The notes beneath the pieces are model-generated. The model ran no database searches. It had not been told where the DNA came from and worked only from the letters and a program-made list of their open reading frames with translations. From Eustoma russellianum (Eukaryota; Streptophyta; Magnoliopsida; Gentianales; Gentianaceae): 64,000 nt of DNA. The stretch spans positions 16,588,516-16,652,515 of the forward strand of contig AP025066.1 in assembly GCA_036186865.1 (NCBI GenBank), given 5' to 3'. This document shows positions 37,088 through 45,262 of the stretch, in pieces. A program made the translations under genes and the position numbers. Position 1 is the first letter of the stretch, and every line of letters begins with the position of its first letter.

Positions 37088-38537
37088 CTATTCCTCATCA
37101 GAGGAAAAACACAATCCAGAGAGAGCCGTTTTGAGCTTTTCTTTCAATTTTTGATACTTCGTCTTCTGCATGACTAATTCCGTCCTCAGTTCTGCAACTT
37201 CAGTGTTGACCTTTGTTTCTATGGAGGTTATTCGTTCCTGAAAGTTCTGATACTCCTTTTGTAGGTCATCAATACGAGCGGCTTCTGTGGTCAAATCTTC
37301 TCCCCATTGACCAAGGGTGAATTGTATTTCATTAATCTCTGCTCTAACATCAAACTCTTCATCAGACCCACTTCCTTCCGTCACCGGAGCTTTCCTTTTC
37401 CTTCTGGAAGTGGTGGTGTGTTCAGGGGTTTTCTGTGGTGATGGATGAGACGATGGTTCCATTTGAGGTTCGGTAGGGGATGGTGGAGGGATAGGATCTT
37501 CAGGTTCTTCGTCATCCTGTTCTTGTAATCCACCCCGTTTTGAGCTTCCTTCCTAGACTTATGTATTTGTTGGATGTTGGCTTTGGTGTAATAATCCTTA
37601 TTGGTAATCTGTTTAGTATAGTCGTCATCCAACAATACATTTGCCTTTTTGAGCAATCTATAGATGAGATTGCTATAGGGAAGAGCCTTGGATTGCTTTG
37701 TTACGGCTTCCAGCATATTTGCAAATATAATCTCACCGAGATTCATAGCTTCCTTATTTGCAATTCGATAAGCTATATAAAAATCCAAGTTGCTTGGAAG
37801 TTTAGCCGATTTTCCATTAATACAGAAAGTGACAATGGCAAGTAGAACTCTATACACCAAAGGCATGTCATTTGTATTTTTGGGGGGTGAAATCCAAGAA
37901 AGTATTTGACCTCATTTTCAGAAATTTGGTATTTGGAGGAATCCCACTTCCATGGATCAAAATCTTCCCAACCCTCAGCAGGAAAGTCAAGCAAATCATT
38001 TATAGTTTTAGAACTAAAACAACAACAACTGTCCATCAATCAATGTATGTAAGGCATCAGGCACACCATGTTTATATTCTACCCACATATTAGCATAAAA
38101 CATCCTAGTATATCTGGTAGACATATCTGTCATTTGATCAACGTCCCAAAGGTGTATCCACTTTGATGATAAAACCAATCAATGATTGGTTTTAACTCTT
38201 CATTTCTCAAAATGTCTTCAATTTTGAGCAGTTTAAGGGGAATGGTGGATCGTTTCTTTCGTTCCCATTCGTGAAATAAATTTTGAGCTTTGACAGTGAT
38301 ATATCCGAATTTACCTGTTCCTGCTGGCTCTTTCAAAGCATCCTTGTAATCTGAAGATTTTAGCCATGGAAAATTGTTGATAGTGAGCTTTTCCCGTGCC
38401 TTCTGCAATTCAGTGTTCTGAGAGGCAGTAGCTTTTTTCTCAAGGATCTAGACCCTGTTGGAACTTGAGGCGTAGAGTGGGGTGCCTCACTTTCACCCTC
38501 TTGTGAAGTTCTTGCTCTTGGAAGATTTTGAAGCCAT
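37088..38537 (-). pseudogene. Copia B additional ORF after pol (plant transposon-protein-like), frameshifted
   Basis: A degenerate reading of about 480 codons in the sense of the element, starting at ATG 38537 (MASKSSKSKN), about 350 nt after the pol stop. Pieces in three frames read: NNFPWLKSSDYKDAL and FHEWERKKRSTIPLK; MFYANMWVEYKHGVPDAL; GWEDFDPWKWD; MPLVYRVLLAIVTFCINGKS; LGEIIFANMLEAVTKQSKAL, then PYSNLIYRLLKKANVLLDDD. This resembles the domain Pfam lists as a putative plant transposon protein (recalled, not searched). The tail has a basic SRRKRKAP stretch, acidic SGSDEE and a coiled coil. At least four frameshifts or stops. Extra ORFs of unknown function downstream of pol are known in SIRE-like elements; an envelope role is not supported here, since I see no signal peptide or membrane segment. 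Confidence 0.72.
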
Positions 38538-38750
38538 TTGAGTAAAAAATCAGATTTGAAGATGGCTTTGAGGAATACGATTGTATTTGTAGAGTTTTCC
38601 GCGAGAACTTTGAATTTGGCAGAGAAATTTTGGTGTTTTTAGAACAAGTTCGTCGGTTTTTGCAGAGGAAATCTTAGGGATTTCGGTTGGAAGAAGAGGA
38701 AAAGTGAAGGGGAAAGAGAAAAATGTTGATTTTAATGACCTGTCCGCGCA

Positions 38751-38816
38751 GACATCGATCGATCGATGTCTGAGACTTCGATCGATCGATGTCCTAGACA
38801 TAGATCGATCGATGTC
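38751..38816. repeat. Three ATCGAT palindromes upstream of the additional ORF
   Basis: GACATCGATCGATCGATGTC (38751-38770) followed by two variants (ACTTCGATCGATCGATGTCC, GACATAGATCGATCGATGTC). They lie between the pol stop (38886) and the extra ORF start (38537). The first is identical to the 20-bp palindrome that ends the LTR array, so the element carries the same motif in its U3 and internally before its last ORF. Confidence 0.88.
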
Positions 38817-38885
38817 TGTTTTTACAGCAGACAAATATATTGATCAATGTATGCAGTAATCTGTACTTTTGACATTTTTACCTTT

Positions 38886-40405
38886 CTATTCTTGGTTTAT
38901 CATCCCTAATCTTGTTCTAATTGATTCGAACGTCTCAGTGGGAAGGGATTTGGTAAAGATGTCCGCTAGTTGGTCATTTGTTGGAACGAATTCAATGCAT
39001 ACCAATCCTTTTTGGATGCAATCTCTTATGAAGTGATGCCTTACTTCAATATGTTTTGTTCTACTATGATGAACCGGGTTTTGTGCTATACTTATGGCTG
39101 AGGTATTGTCACATAAGATTGGAACTTTATCAAACTTAACATTGTAATCATTCAATGTGTTTGTCATCCAAAGTAGTTGTGCACAACATGAAGCGGCCGA
39201 TATATATTCGGATTCCGCCGTTGAAAGTGACACACTATTTTGTTCTTGGAAAACCAAGAAACTAAGCAATCTCCAAGGAATTGACATGTCCCCGGAGGTG
39301 CTTTTCCTATCACCAGGTTTTCCGGCATAGTCGGAGTCACTATATCCTCTTAAATCAAAACATCCATTTTTGGGATAAACAATCCAAAGTTCAAAGTACC
39401 TTTCAAATACCTAAAGATACGTTTGATGGCAACTAATGCGATTCCTTAGGCATACTTTGAAATCTAGCACATAAGCACACAGCATGCAAAATATCCGGCC
39501 TACTAGCAGTCAAATAAAGTAAACTACCAATCATACCCCTATATTTTGTTACCTCAACCGGCTTTCCTTTTTCGTCTTTGTCAAGCTTTGTACTTGTGCT
39601 CATCGGAGTACTCACACTTCTTCCATCCTCGAATTTGTACTTCTTGAGCAAATCCTTCGTATACTTTGTTTGAGATATGTACACTCCATCTTGAGTTTGC
39701 TTGATTTGTAGACCAAGAAGTAGTTGAGTTCACCCATCATGCTCATTTCAAATTCCTCCTTCCATCAATTTAGCAAAATGCTTACAAAGAGAATCATTAG
39801 TAGCACCAAATATGATATCATCCACATAAATTTGAACAAGCAATTGATGGTTTTCTTGTTCTTTAATAAAAAGAGTAGTGTCGACTTTTCCTCTTGAAAA
39901 CTCGTTTTCAAGTAGGAAGTTACTTAATCTATCATACCAAGCCCTAGGAGCTTGTTTAAGTCCATAAAGTGCCTTTTTGAGTCTAAAAACATGATTTGGA
40001 TAATCATGATTTTCAAACCCTGGAGGTGAGCTACATAGACCTCTTCTTGAATTATTCCATTTAAGAATGCGGATTCACATCCATTTGGTATAGTTTGAAA
40101 TCCTTATAGCATGCATATGCTAATAACATCCTAATAGCTTCTAACCTAGCCACGGGGGCAAAAGTCTCATCGTAGTCTATGCCTTCCTCTTGCCTATAGC
40201 CTTGGGCTACTAACCTAGCCTTGTTTCTAGTGATGTTTCCTTTATCATCCATTTTGTTTCTAAATACCCATTTAGTGCCAATTACGGATGATCACTAGGT
40301 TTAACAACTAATTCCCACACATCACTTCTCTCAAATTGATTTAATTCTTCTTGCATAGCTAATGCCCAATCTTCATCATTTATTGCTTCTTTTATATTTT
40401 TAGGC
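38886..40405 (-). pseudogene. Copia B RT-RNase H, frameshifted
   Basis: The frame breaks at 40406 and again near 40290, 40070, 39750 and 39290, mostly by loss of one or two bases. RT pieces include NKARLVAQGYRQEEGIDYDE, FAPVARLEAIRMLLAYACYK, a YVDD box near 39825 and SKTEFEMSMMGELNYF-like sequence. RNase H covers 38886-39287 (STAESEYISAASCCAQLLW, then ADIFTKSLPTETFESIRTRL) and ends at TAG 38886-38888. It is not translatable as one protein. Confidence 0.85.
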
Positions 40406-41974
40406 TCAACTTGTGAAATGAAGGCAATTTTCATTGAATTTTCTTCTTGTCATTACACCTTGGCTAGTTTCACCTAGTATCAACTCTTTAGGGTGATCTT
40501 TCCTATATTTATATGAATCCGGCAAATTTGAGGTATCCCCTCCTACTTCTTCATCTTCAATCTTAGGTTCAAGTGGATCAATCCTAAGGTCGATGACAAT
40601 ATTACCTTTTGGATCCTCAAATTTGTCTATGTGACTTACTTCGATTATTTCATCTTCATCATCATCATTATTATTGTTTGACTTATCATCAATGAATTCA
40701 CTAAACTTGACATGAATTGATTCTTCGACTTTCATACTTCTCTTATTATATACTCTAAATGCCTTGCTATTTTGAGCATAACCCATAAAGATTCCTTCAT
40801 CCGCTTTGAAATCGAGTTTGTCCAAGTTGTCTTTGGTGTTAAGTATAAAACACTTACAACCAAAAACCTTGAAATAACCAATATTTGGTATTCTACCTTT
40901 CCAAAGCTCATAAGGAGTCTTTTTGAGAAATGGTCTCAAATAAACTCTATTGATCACATGACAAGCGGTATTTACCGCTTCGGCCCAGAAATATTTGGGT
41001 AGCTCAAATTCGTTTAGCATGGCTCTACTCATTTCTTGAAGTGTCCTATTTTTCCTTTCCGCAACACCATTTTGTTGAGGAGTTCTTGGAGCTGAAAAAT
41101 TGTGTCCATACCCTTTGGATACACAAAATTCTTGAAACTCTCCATCAAACTCACCACCTCTATCACTTCTAATTTCCTTAATTGTGTCTTCTCTTTGATT
41201 TTCTAATCTTTTACAAAGCTTTATAAATTCTTGACAAGCATCATTCTTTTTAGCTAAGAACATTACCCAAGTGTACCTAGAGTAGTCATCTACCACCACA
41301 AAGGTGTAATGTTTTCCACTTAGACTTGCTGTACCAATATCCCCATACAAATCCATATGAAGCAATTGTAGAGGTTTGGTGGTGGAGATTTCACTTTTGG
41401 GCTTGAAACTTGTTTTAACAAGCTTTGCCTTTTGACAAGTGTCGCATAAGCCATGATTTTCGAAATTCAATTTTGGAAGACCTTGGACTTTTTCATTTTT
41501 GCAAATCTCTTTGAAATTCTTGAAACTAATGTGTCCAAGTCGTCTATGCCATAGTTGAGTCAAATCGTTTTTGGCAACTAGGAAAGAAACATTTTGTGAT
41601 ATCAAATCATGTGTGCTAAATTTGTAAACATCATTTTTACGAATAGCTTCGAAAACAATCTTATCGTTCTTTTTCACAACACATTTTCTTTTCACAAACT
41701 CAATTTGAAAATTAGCATCACATAGTTGGCTAACACTTATCAAATTATACTTAAGCCCTTCTACATATAGTACATTATTAATAGTAAAGGAAGAATTACC
41801 AATTTCTCCATGTCCAAGGATTTTGGCTCTCCCATTTCCAAAATGCACCGTTCCACCATCTTGGAGCTTGAGCTTGGTGAACAACGTCTTGTCTCCGGTC
41901 ATGTGGGTTGAACATCCGCTGTCCATAAGCCATTTGGTTCCTTCTTCTTTGGCTACTCCATTTATCTTGAGAGC
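40406..41974 (-). CDS. Copia B protease-integrase (N-terminal pol)
   Basis: One open frame carries protease (WLMDSGCSTHMTGD near 41925), pre-integrase (LWHRRLGHISFKNFKEI, with CDTCQKAK) and the integrase core (LLHMDLYGDIG, VVDDYSRYTWVMF, RSDRGGEFDGEF, QQNGVAERKNRTLQEM). The domain reaches the C-terminal FGCKCFILNTKDNLDKL region and an acidic Asn/Asp stretch. The first Met of the open part is at 41926, but homology begins earlier; a TAG at 41975-41977 precedes it. The frame is +1 relative to gag. Its abrupt end at 40406 is a frameshift: homology continues as an IKEAINDEDWALAMQEEL-type sequence in another frame. Confidence 0.87.
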   Translation of the reverse strand, partial: ALKINGVAKEEGTKWLMDSGCSTHMTGDKTLFTKLKLQDGGTVHFGNGRAKILGHGEIGNSSFTINNVLYVEGLKYNLISVSQLCDANFQIEFVKRKCVVKKNDKIVFEAIRKNDVYKFSTHDLISQNVSFLVAKNDLTQLWHRRLGHISFKNFKEICKNEKVQGLPKLNFENHGLCDTCQKAKLVKTSFKPKSEISTTKPLQLLHMDLYGDIGTASLSGKHYTFVVVDDYSRYTWVMFLAKKNDACQEFIKLCKRLENQREDTIKEIRSDRGGEFDGEFQEFCVSKGYGHNFSAPRTPQQNGVAERKNRTLQEMSRAMLNEFELPKYFWAEAVNTACHVINRVYLRPFLKKTPYELWKGRIPNIGYFKVFGCKCFILNTKDNLDKLDFKADEGIFMGYAQNSKAFRVYNKRSMKVEESIHVKFSEFIDDKSNNNNDDDEDEIIEVSHIDKFEDPKGNIVIDLRIDPLEPKIEDEEVGGDTSNLPDSYKYRKDHPKELILGETSQGVMTRRKFNENCLHFTS

Positions 41975-42053
41975 CTACAAAACCAAAAGATGTATGCATT
42001 GGTACCCTTTGATGGTTGGGTCCTTTAGGGTTAGTTTTTCGACCCTTAGGCTT

Positions 42054-43679
42054 TCAAACATGTGTGCTCTCAAATCGAGCTCTACATGCTTTCTTTACAT
42101 GTCCTAGTTTGTTGCAATAAAAACACGTGGGTACAAGCTTTGGTTTAGAAGATGATAAATTTTGTTGTGATTTTCTATTGTTTGTCTTTTTCTTTAAAGT
42201 CTTGGGTTTAATAGAAGATGATGAGTTAAATCCTAAACCGGATTTATCATTTCCAATTCGTTGATTCCCAAGTAGTATGTCTAAGTTGTTTTTGCCATTT
42301 GTTAGTCTTTGTAGGTCTAATTTTAGTTTCTCACATTCTTTTCTAATTTCTTCATTTTCAAGAGCTACGGTTTTGTGCATGGTAAGTATGATATCATGCT
42401 CTTGAAACATCAAAATATTTTTGTCATGCAAGCTCTTATTTTCTAAAATGCATTTCTTGAATTCTTTCTTTAAATGCTTATATTTCAAATTTAATTTCTC
42501 AAAGTCATCTTGCAAATCTCCTATTTCATCATGCAAATTTGAAGGATTAGAATTTACCTCAAGGTCATCTTCAATTGCCATAAGACAAGTATGTTGAACT
42601 CTTGGATTTTCAACCATTGCCACAAGTCCAACACCTTGATCTTCACTTTCTTCTCCTTCCGATTCCGAAAGAAGATCATCCCACGTGGTTACCTCCGCAT
42701 TGAGGGCTTTCTTCTTTTGAGGAAAGAGCTTCTTCTCTTGCTTTTGCGGCTCTTTTACGTGGCAGTCGGCAATGAAGTGACCGGGTCGACCACATCTATA
42801 GCAATTTTCACTTGCTTCTTTTTCTTTAGATGGTTTCTTGAAAAACTTTCTTGCTTGAGCTTTGTTTCTAGTTGCCATTCTTCTAAATTTTCTTACAAGA
42901 AGGGCAACTTCCTCATCCGAATCATCGGACTCTACCACCAATCCTTTGTGTGATGTTTGTGTAGGCTTGATGGGATTCATCCTATTTTGTTCATCAATAA
43001 GAATTTCATGAGTAAGAAGATTACCGGATAGCTCATCAAGAGTAAGAGTCTTGAGATTCTTTGATTCGGTGATGGCGGTGACTTTGGGTGTCCATTCTCT
43101 TGGCAAGGAGTTGAGAAGTTTTGAGACAAGGTCTTCGTTTGAGATTTTCTTGTCAACCATGGAGAGTTGATTCACTATTCGTGTGAATCGGTCGATTGTC
43201 TCCTCAATCTTCTCACCGCTCTTCATTCCGAACATTTCATACTCCTTCATGAGCATGAGTCTTTTGGCCATTCTTACTTGCTCAGTTCCTTCATGTATCA
43301 TTTCAAGCCTTTTCCATGCCTCGTGGGCTGTTTCAAGGCCTTGGAGTCTAATGAGCTCAGTGGTAGTTAGAGCACTTGATAGAATGTCAAAAGCTTTACC
43401 ATTAATGGCGAACTTTATCTTTTCTTCGTCGGTGTAGTCATCCTCATCTTTAAACATTGATTCTCCTTTTGAGTTGGTAATCATTGGAACTTCAATTCCT
43501 TTGACAACAGCTCTCCATATATCAAATCCACAGCCTTTCAAATGATTGATCATCCGAAATTTCCACAAAGAATAGTTTTGGGCATCAAACATAGGAGCTT
43601 TAGTGTTTGATCCGGAAAATAGTGCAGTAGGCTTAGGAGATGAGGAGGTTGAGGTTGAGGTTGAGGTTGTCATTGCCAT
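42054..43679 (-). CDS. Copia B gag
   Basis: Single open frame of about 541 codons. ATG 43679 (MAMTTSTSTST) is chosen because it follows the PBS by about 50 nt; the longer open frame to 43718 is leader. Residues 30-230 are capsid-like (NYSLWKFRMINHLKGCGFDI, LLNSLPREWTPKVTAITESK). There are two zinc knuckles, CYRCGRPGHFIADC and CFYCNKLGHVKKAC. Between them is an acidic region followed by a long coiled coil (NLKYKHLKKEFKKCILENK). It ends with TGA 42054-42056 just after the second knuckle, with pol in the +1 frame. It is the only intact gag in the window. Confidence 0.9.
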   Translation of the reverse strand: MAMTTSTSTSTSSSPKPTALFSGSNTKAPMFDAQNYSLWKFRMINHLKGCGFDIWRAVVKGIEVPMITNSKGESMFKDEDDYTDEEKIKFAINGKAFDILSSALTTTELIRLQGLETAHEAWKRLEMIHEGTEQVRMAKRLMLMKEYEMFGMKSGEKIEETIDRFTRIVNQLSMVDKKISNEDLVSKLLNSLPREWTPKVTAITESKNLKTLTLDELSGNLLTHEILIDEQNRMNPIKPTQTSHKGLVVESDDSDEEVALLVRKFRRMATRNKAQARKFFKKPSKEKEASENCYRCGRPGHFIADCHVKEPQKQEKKLFPQKKKALNAEVTTWDDLLSESEGEESEDQGVGLVAMVENPRVQHTCLMAIEDDLEVNSNPSNLHDEIGDLQDDFEKLNLKYKHLKKEFKKCILENKSLHDKNILMFQEHDIILTMHKTVALENEEIRKECEKLKLDLQRLTNGKNNLDILLGNQRIGNDKSGLGFNSSSSIKPKTLKKKTNNRKSQQNLSSSKPKLVPTCFYCNKLGHVKKACRARFESTHV

Positions 43680-43727
43680 GATCTTTAACCTTGCTACTTG
43701 CAAAGATTGGCCAAGCAATCAAGGTTA

Positions 43728-43740
43728 GGCTCTGATACCA
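43728..43740 (-). other. Copia B primer-binding site
   Basis: Minus-strand TGGTATCAGAGCC two bases from the 5' LTR start at 43743. Matches initiator tRNA-Met. Confidence 0.9.
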
Positions 43741-43742
43741 AT

Positions 43743-45059
43743 TGTAAGGTCCGAAATACACTCTAGAGGGGGGGTGAATAGAGTGTTTGGCTCTTTTGCG
43801 GAATTTTCTTATTTTTCTCAACTCAAGAAGATATTCAAAATCAGAGCAAGAATTGGAGATGAGAGACAATGAAAGAGTAAACCGGATATAGAGTGGTTCG
43901 AATCGTAAATGATTCTACTCCACTACCACTTTGTTTCCAAAGTGGATTTTCAACAACTACTCTTCTTATTATGAACAATAAGAACAACTACAGCAACACT
44001 TACACTAACACTTTAGTGTAAGCAACAACAACAGCAACTTCTTGCACAACACACTTGTGCAACTACAACAACTACAGCTCTTAGCAAGAACAACTTCTTG
44101 CTTCCTCACAACTTCAACAAAAGTTCTCTCAAGAACTTCTCACAATGGGTTGAAGATATATGGTAAGGTTCACACTTTCTCACAAGTCTAAGCACAAGCT
44201 AGAGATCAAATATTTATGGTTCCTTTTGTGCTTGACTCTCTTTCTCTCAATATACAAACAATGAAGATCAAAGAAAGCTAAACAAGCTTTAAACAAATTT
44301 ACAAGTATGAGAGAAATATACAACAATGTAAAATGAAGCTAGATGATGTTGAAAGTGTGTAATTGCTTCATCCAAGCCTCCTCTATTTATAGATGAAGTT
44401 CACCACGTTTTTTGAGGCTCTCCACCAAGTCTTCATCTTCAAAAATGTCAAGACAATGCCAAAATAGTCTCTAGCCACCCTAAGGAGTGATTTGATCTTG
44501 GATAGCCACCCTAGAGAATCTTAGACAAGCTTGCAATAGTCAAGGAAGCATGTAACAAGTTGAGTTAAAGTCCACAAGAAATTTGAAGAAGATTGGAAAG
44601 AGAAAACCTTGAAAATCAACCTTGGATTTTATTCTAACGTTCAAAAAATTTGAACTCTGGAGGACATCGATCGATCGAAGTCCCTGGAAGGGAGAGATCG
44701 ATGTCCTCAGATCCTACATCGATCGATCGAAGTCCTGGGTGGGAGAGATCGATGTCCTCAGATCCTACATCGATCGATCGATGTCCAGGATGGGAGAGAT
44801 CGATGTCCTCAGATCCTACATCGATCGATCGAAGTCCAAGGAGGGAGAGATCGATGTATTCAGATCTTACATCGATCGATCGATGTCAATGACATCGATC
44901 GATCGATGTCTCCTTCCTTGAGAGATCGATGTCCTTTTTGAATTCCAATCTTAACCATCTTTGATCATAACGTATTTTTCCATCATGCATCAAATATAAA
45001 ACATAATTCTAACTCATTCAAAACATCTTTTCATCATCAAAACACTTTGCAACTTAACA
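43743..45059 (-). repeat. Copia B 5' LTR
   Basis: 1317 bp partner of 35108-36422. It carries the 51-bp palindrome array (about 44666-44935), including GACATCGATCGATCGATGTC at 44891-44910. It ends …CAACTTAACA, followed by TSD GGCAT at 45060-45064. Confidence 0.92.
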
Positions 45060-45082
45060 GGCATCACTCCATTGGACCATCA

Positions 45083-45106
45083 GGTTAACAGGTTGAGGTT
45101 GTCATG
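45083..45106. other. Deletion junction with 24-nt filler
   Basis: Between the last recognisable inner A LTR base (45082) and the resumed LARD LTR (45107, GGTTAATGGGGGTA) lie 24 nt that fit neither. Missing relative to intact copies are about 1.8 kb of inner A LTR, about 0.14 kb of outer A LTR and about 1.04 kb of LARD LTR. The filler contains GGTTGAGGTTGTCATG, similar to the gag start region of B near 43660-43680. Confidence 0.7.
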
Positions 45107-45257
45107 GGTTAATGGGGGTAGTTATTGGCCCCATTAACTCATTATCCTCTTATTTTTTTTTCTTTTTCTTCTTTTTTTTCAATTCCAGATTTAAATTGTT
45201 AACCTAATTTAATTAATTAATTATTTATTTATTTTTTAACAATCTACGGTTACAACA
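45107..45257 (-). repeat. LARD 5' LTR, last part
   Basis: Matches 8569-8720 of the left LTR and ends TTACAACA at 45257. It is followed by TSD GACGT (45258-45262) and LINE 1 ORF2 sequence. Confidence 0.9.
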
Positions 45258-45262
45258 GACGT
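45258..45262. repeat. Target-site duplication GACGT, right copy
   Basis: Second copy of the LARD target duplication; LINE 1 coding sequence resumes immediately after it. Confidence 0.92.

Larger units (their letters stand above)
35108..45059 (-). mobile_element. Copia 'B' (SIRE-like) with an additional ORF after pol
   Basis: Complete minus-strand element of 9952 bp with LTRs at 35108-36422 and 43743-45059, PBS 43728-43740, gag, pol, a further degenerate ORF downstream of pol, and a PPT next to the 3' LTR. About eight substitutions plus a few indels separate the two 1.3-kb LTRs by eye, fewer per base than in the LARD pair, which agrees with B being the innermost insertion. Pol and the extra ORF are frameshifted; gag is one open frame. 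Confidence 0.92.
25617..45082 (-). mobile_element. Copia 'inner A' (SIRE-like), holding copia B
   Basis: Second, better preserved A-family element in the same orientation, inserted in the outer A 5' LTR. Left (3') LTR 25617-28590, internal 28591-33933, right (5') LTR 33934-35107 continuing at 45065-45082 after copia B. The last ~1.8 kb of its 5' LTR are deleted. Internal sequence is nearly identical to outer A apart from small indels. Confidence 0.85.
6072..45257 (-). mobile_element. Gypsy-type non-autonomous LTR retrotransposon (LARD-like), with nested insertions
   Basis: Orientation is set by the primer-binding site next to the right LTR (minus TGGTATCAGAGC, 12109-12120) and the purine tract next to the left LTR (8721-8735). 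LTRs are about 2.65 kb (left 6072-8720); the right one is split by the copia cluster (12123-13583 and 45107-45257). The internal region 8721-12122 has no long open frame. The tract TTTCGAGGACGAAA plus a G-rich PPT before the 3' LTR is typical of Ty3/gypsy Del/Tekay elements (family knowledge). By eye I counted about ten mismatches over the first 850 bp or so of the LTR pair, so the insertion looks recent. Confidence 0.88.

Noticed and set aside
41975..42010. Splice-acceptor-like TTTTGTAG before the copia B protease frame, and TACATTGCAG in A
   Set aside because: In both families the conserved LT.KDP..KGY coding sequence continues upstream in the pol frame, so a frame offset explains the data better than an intron.
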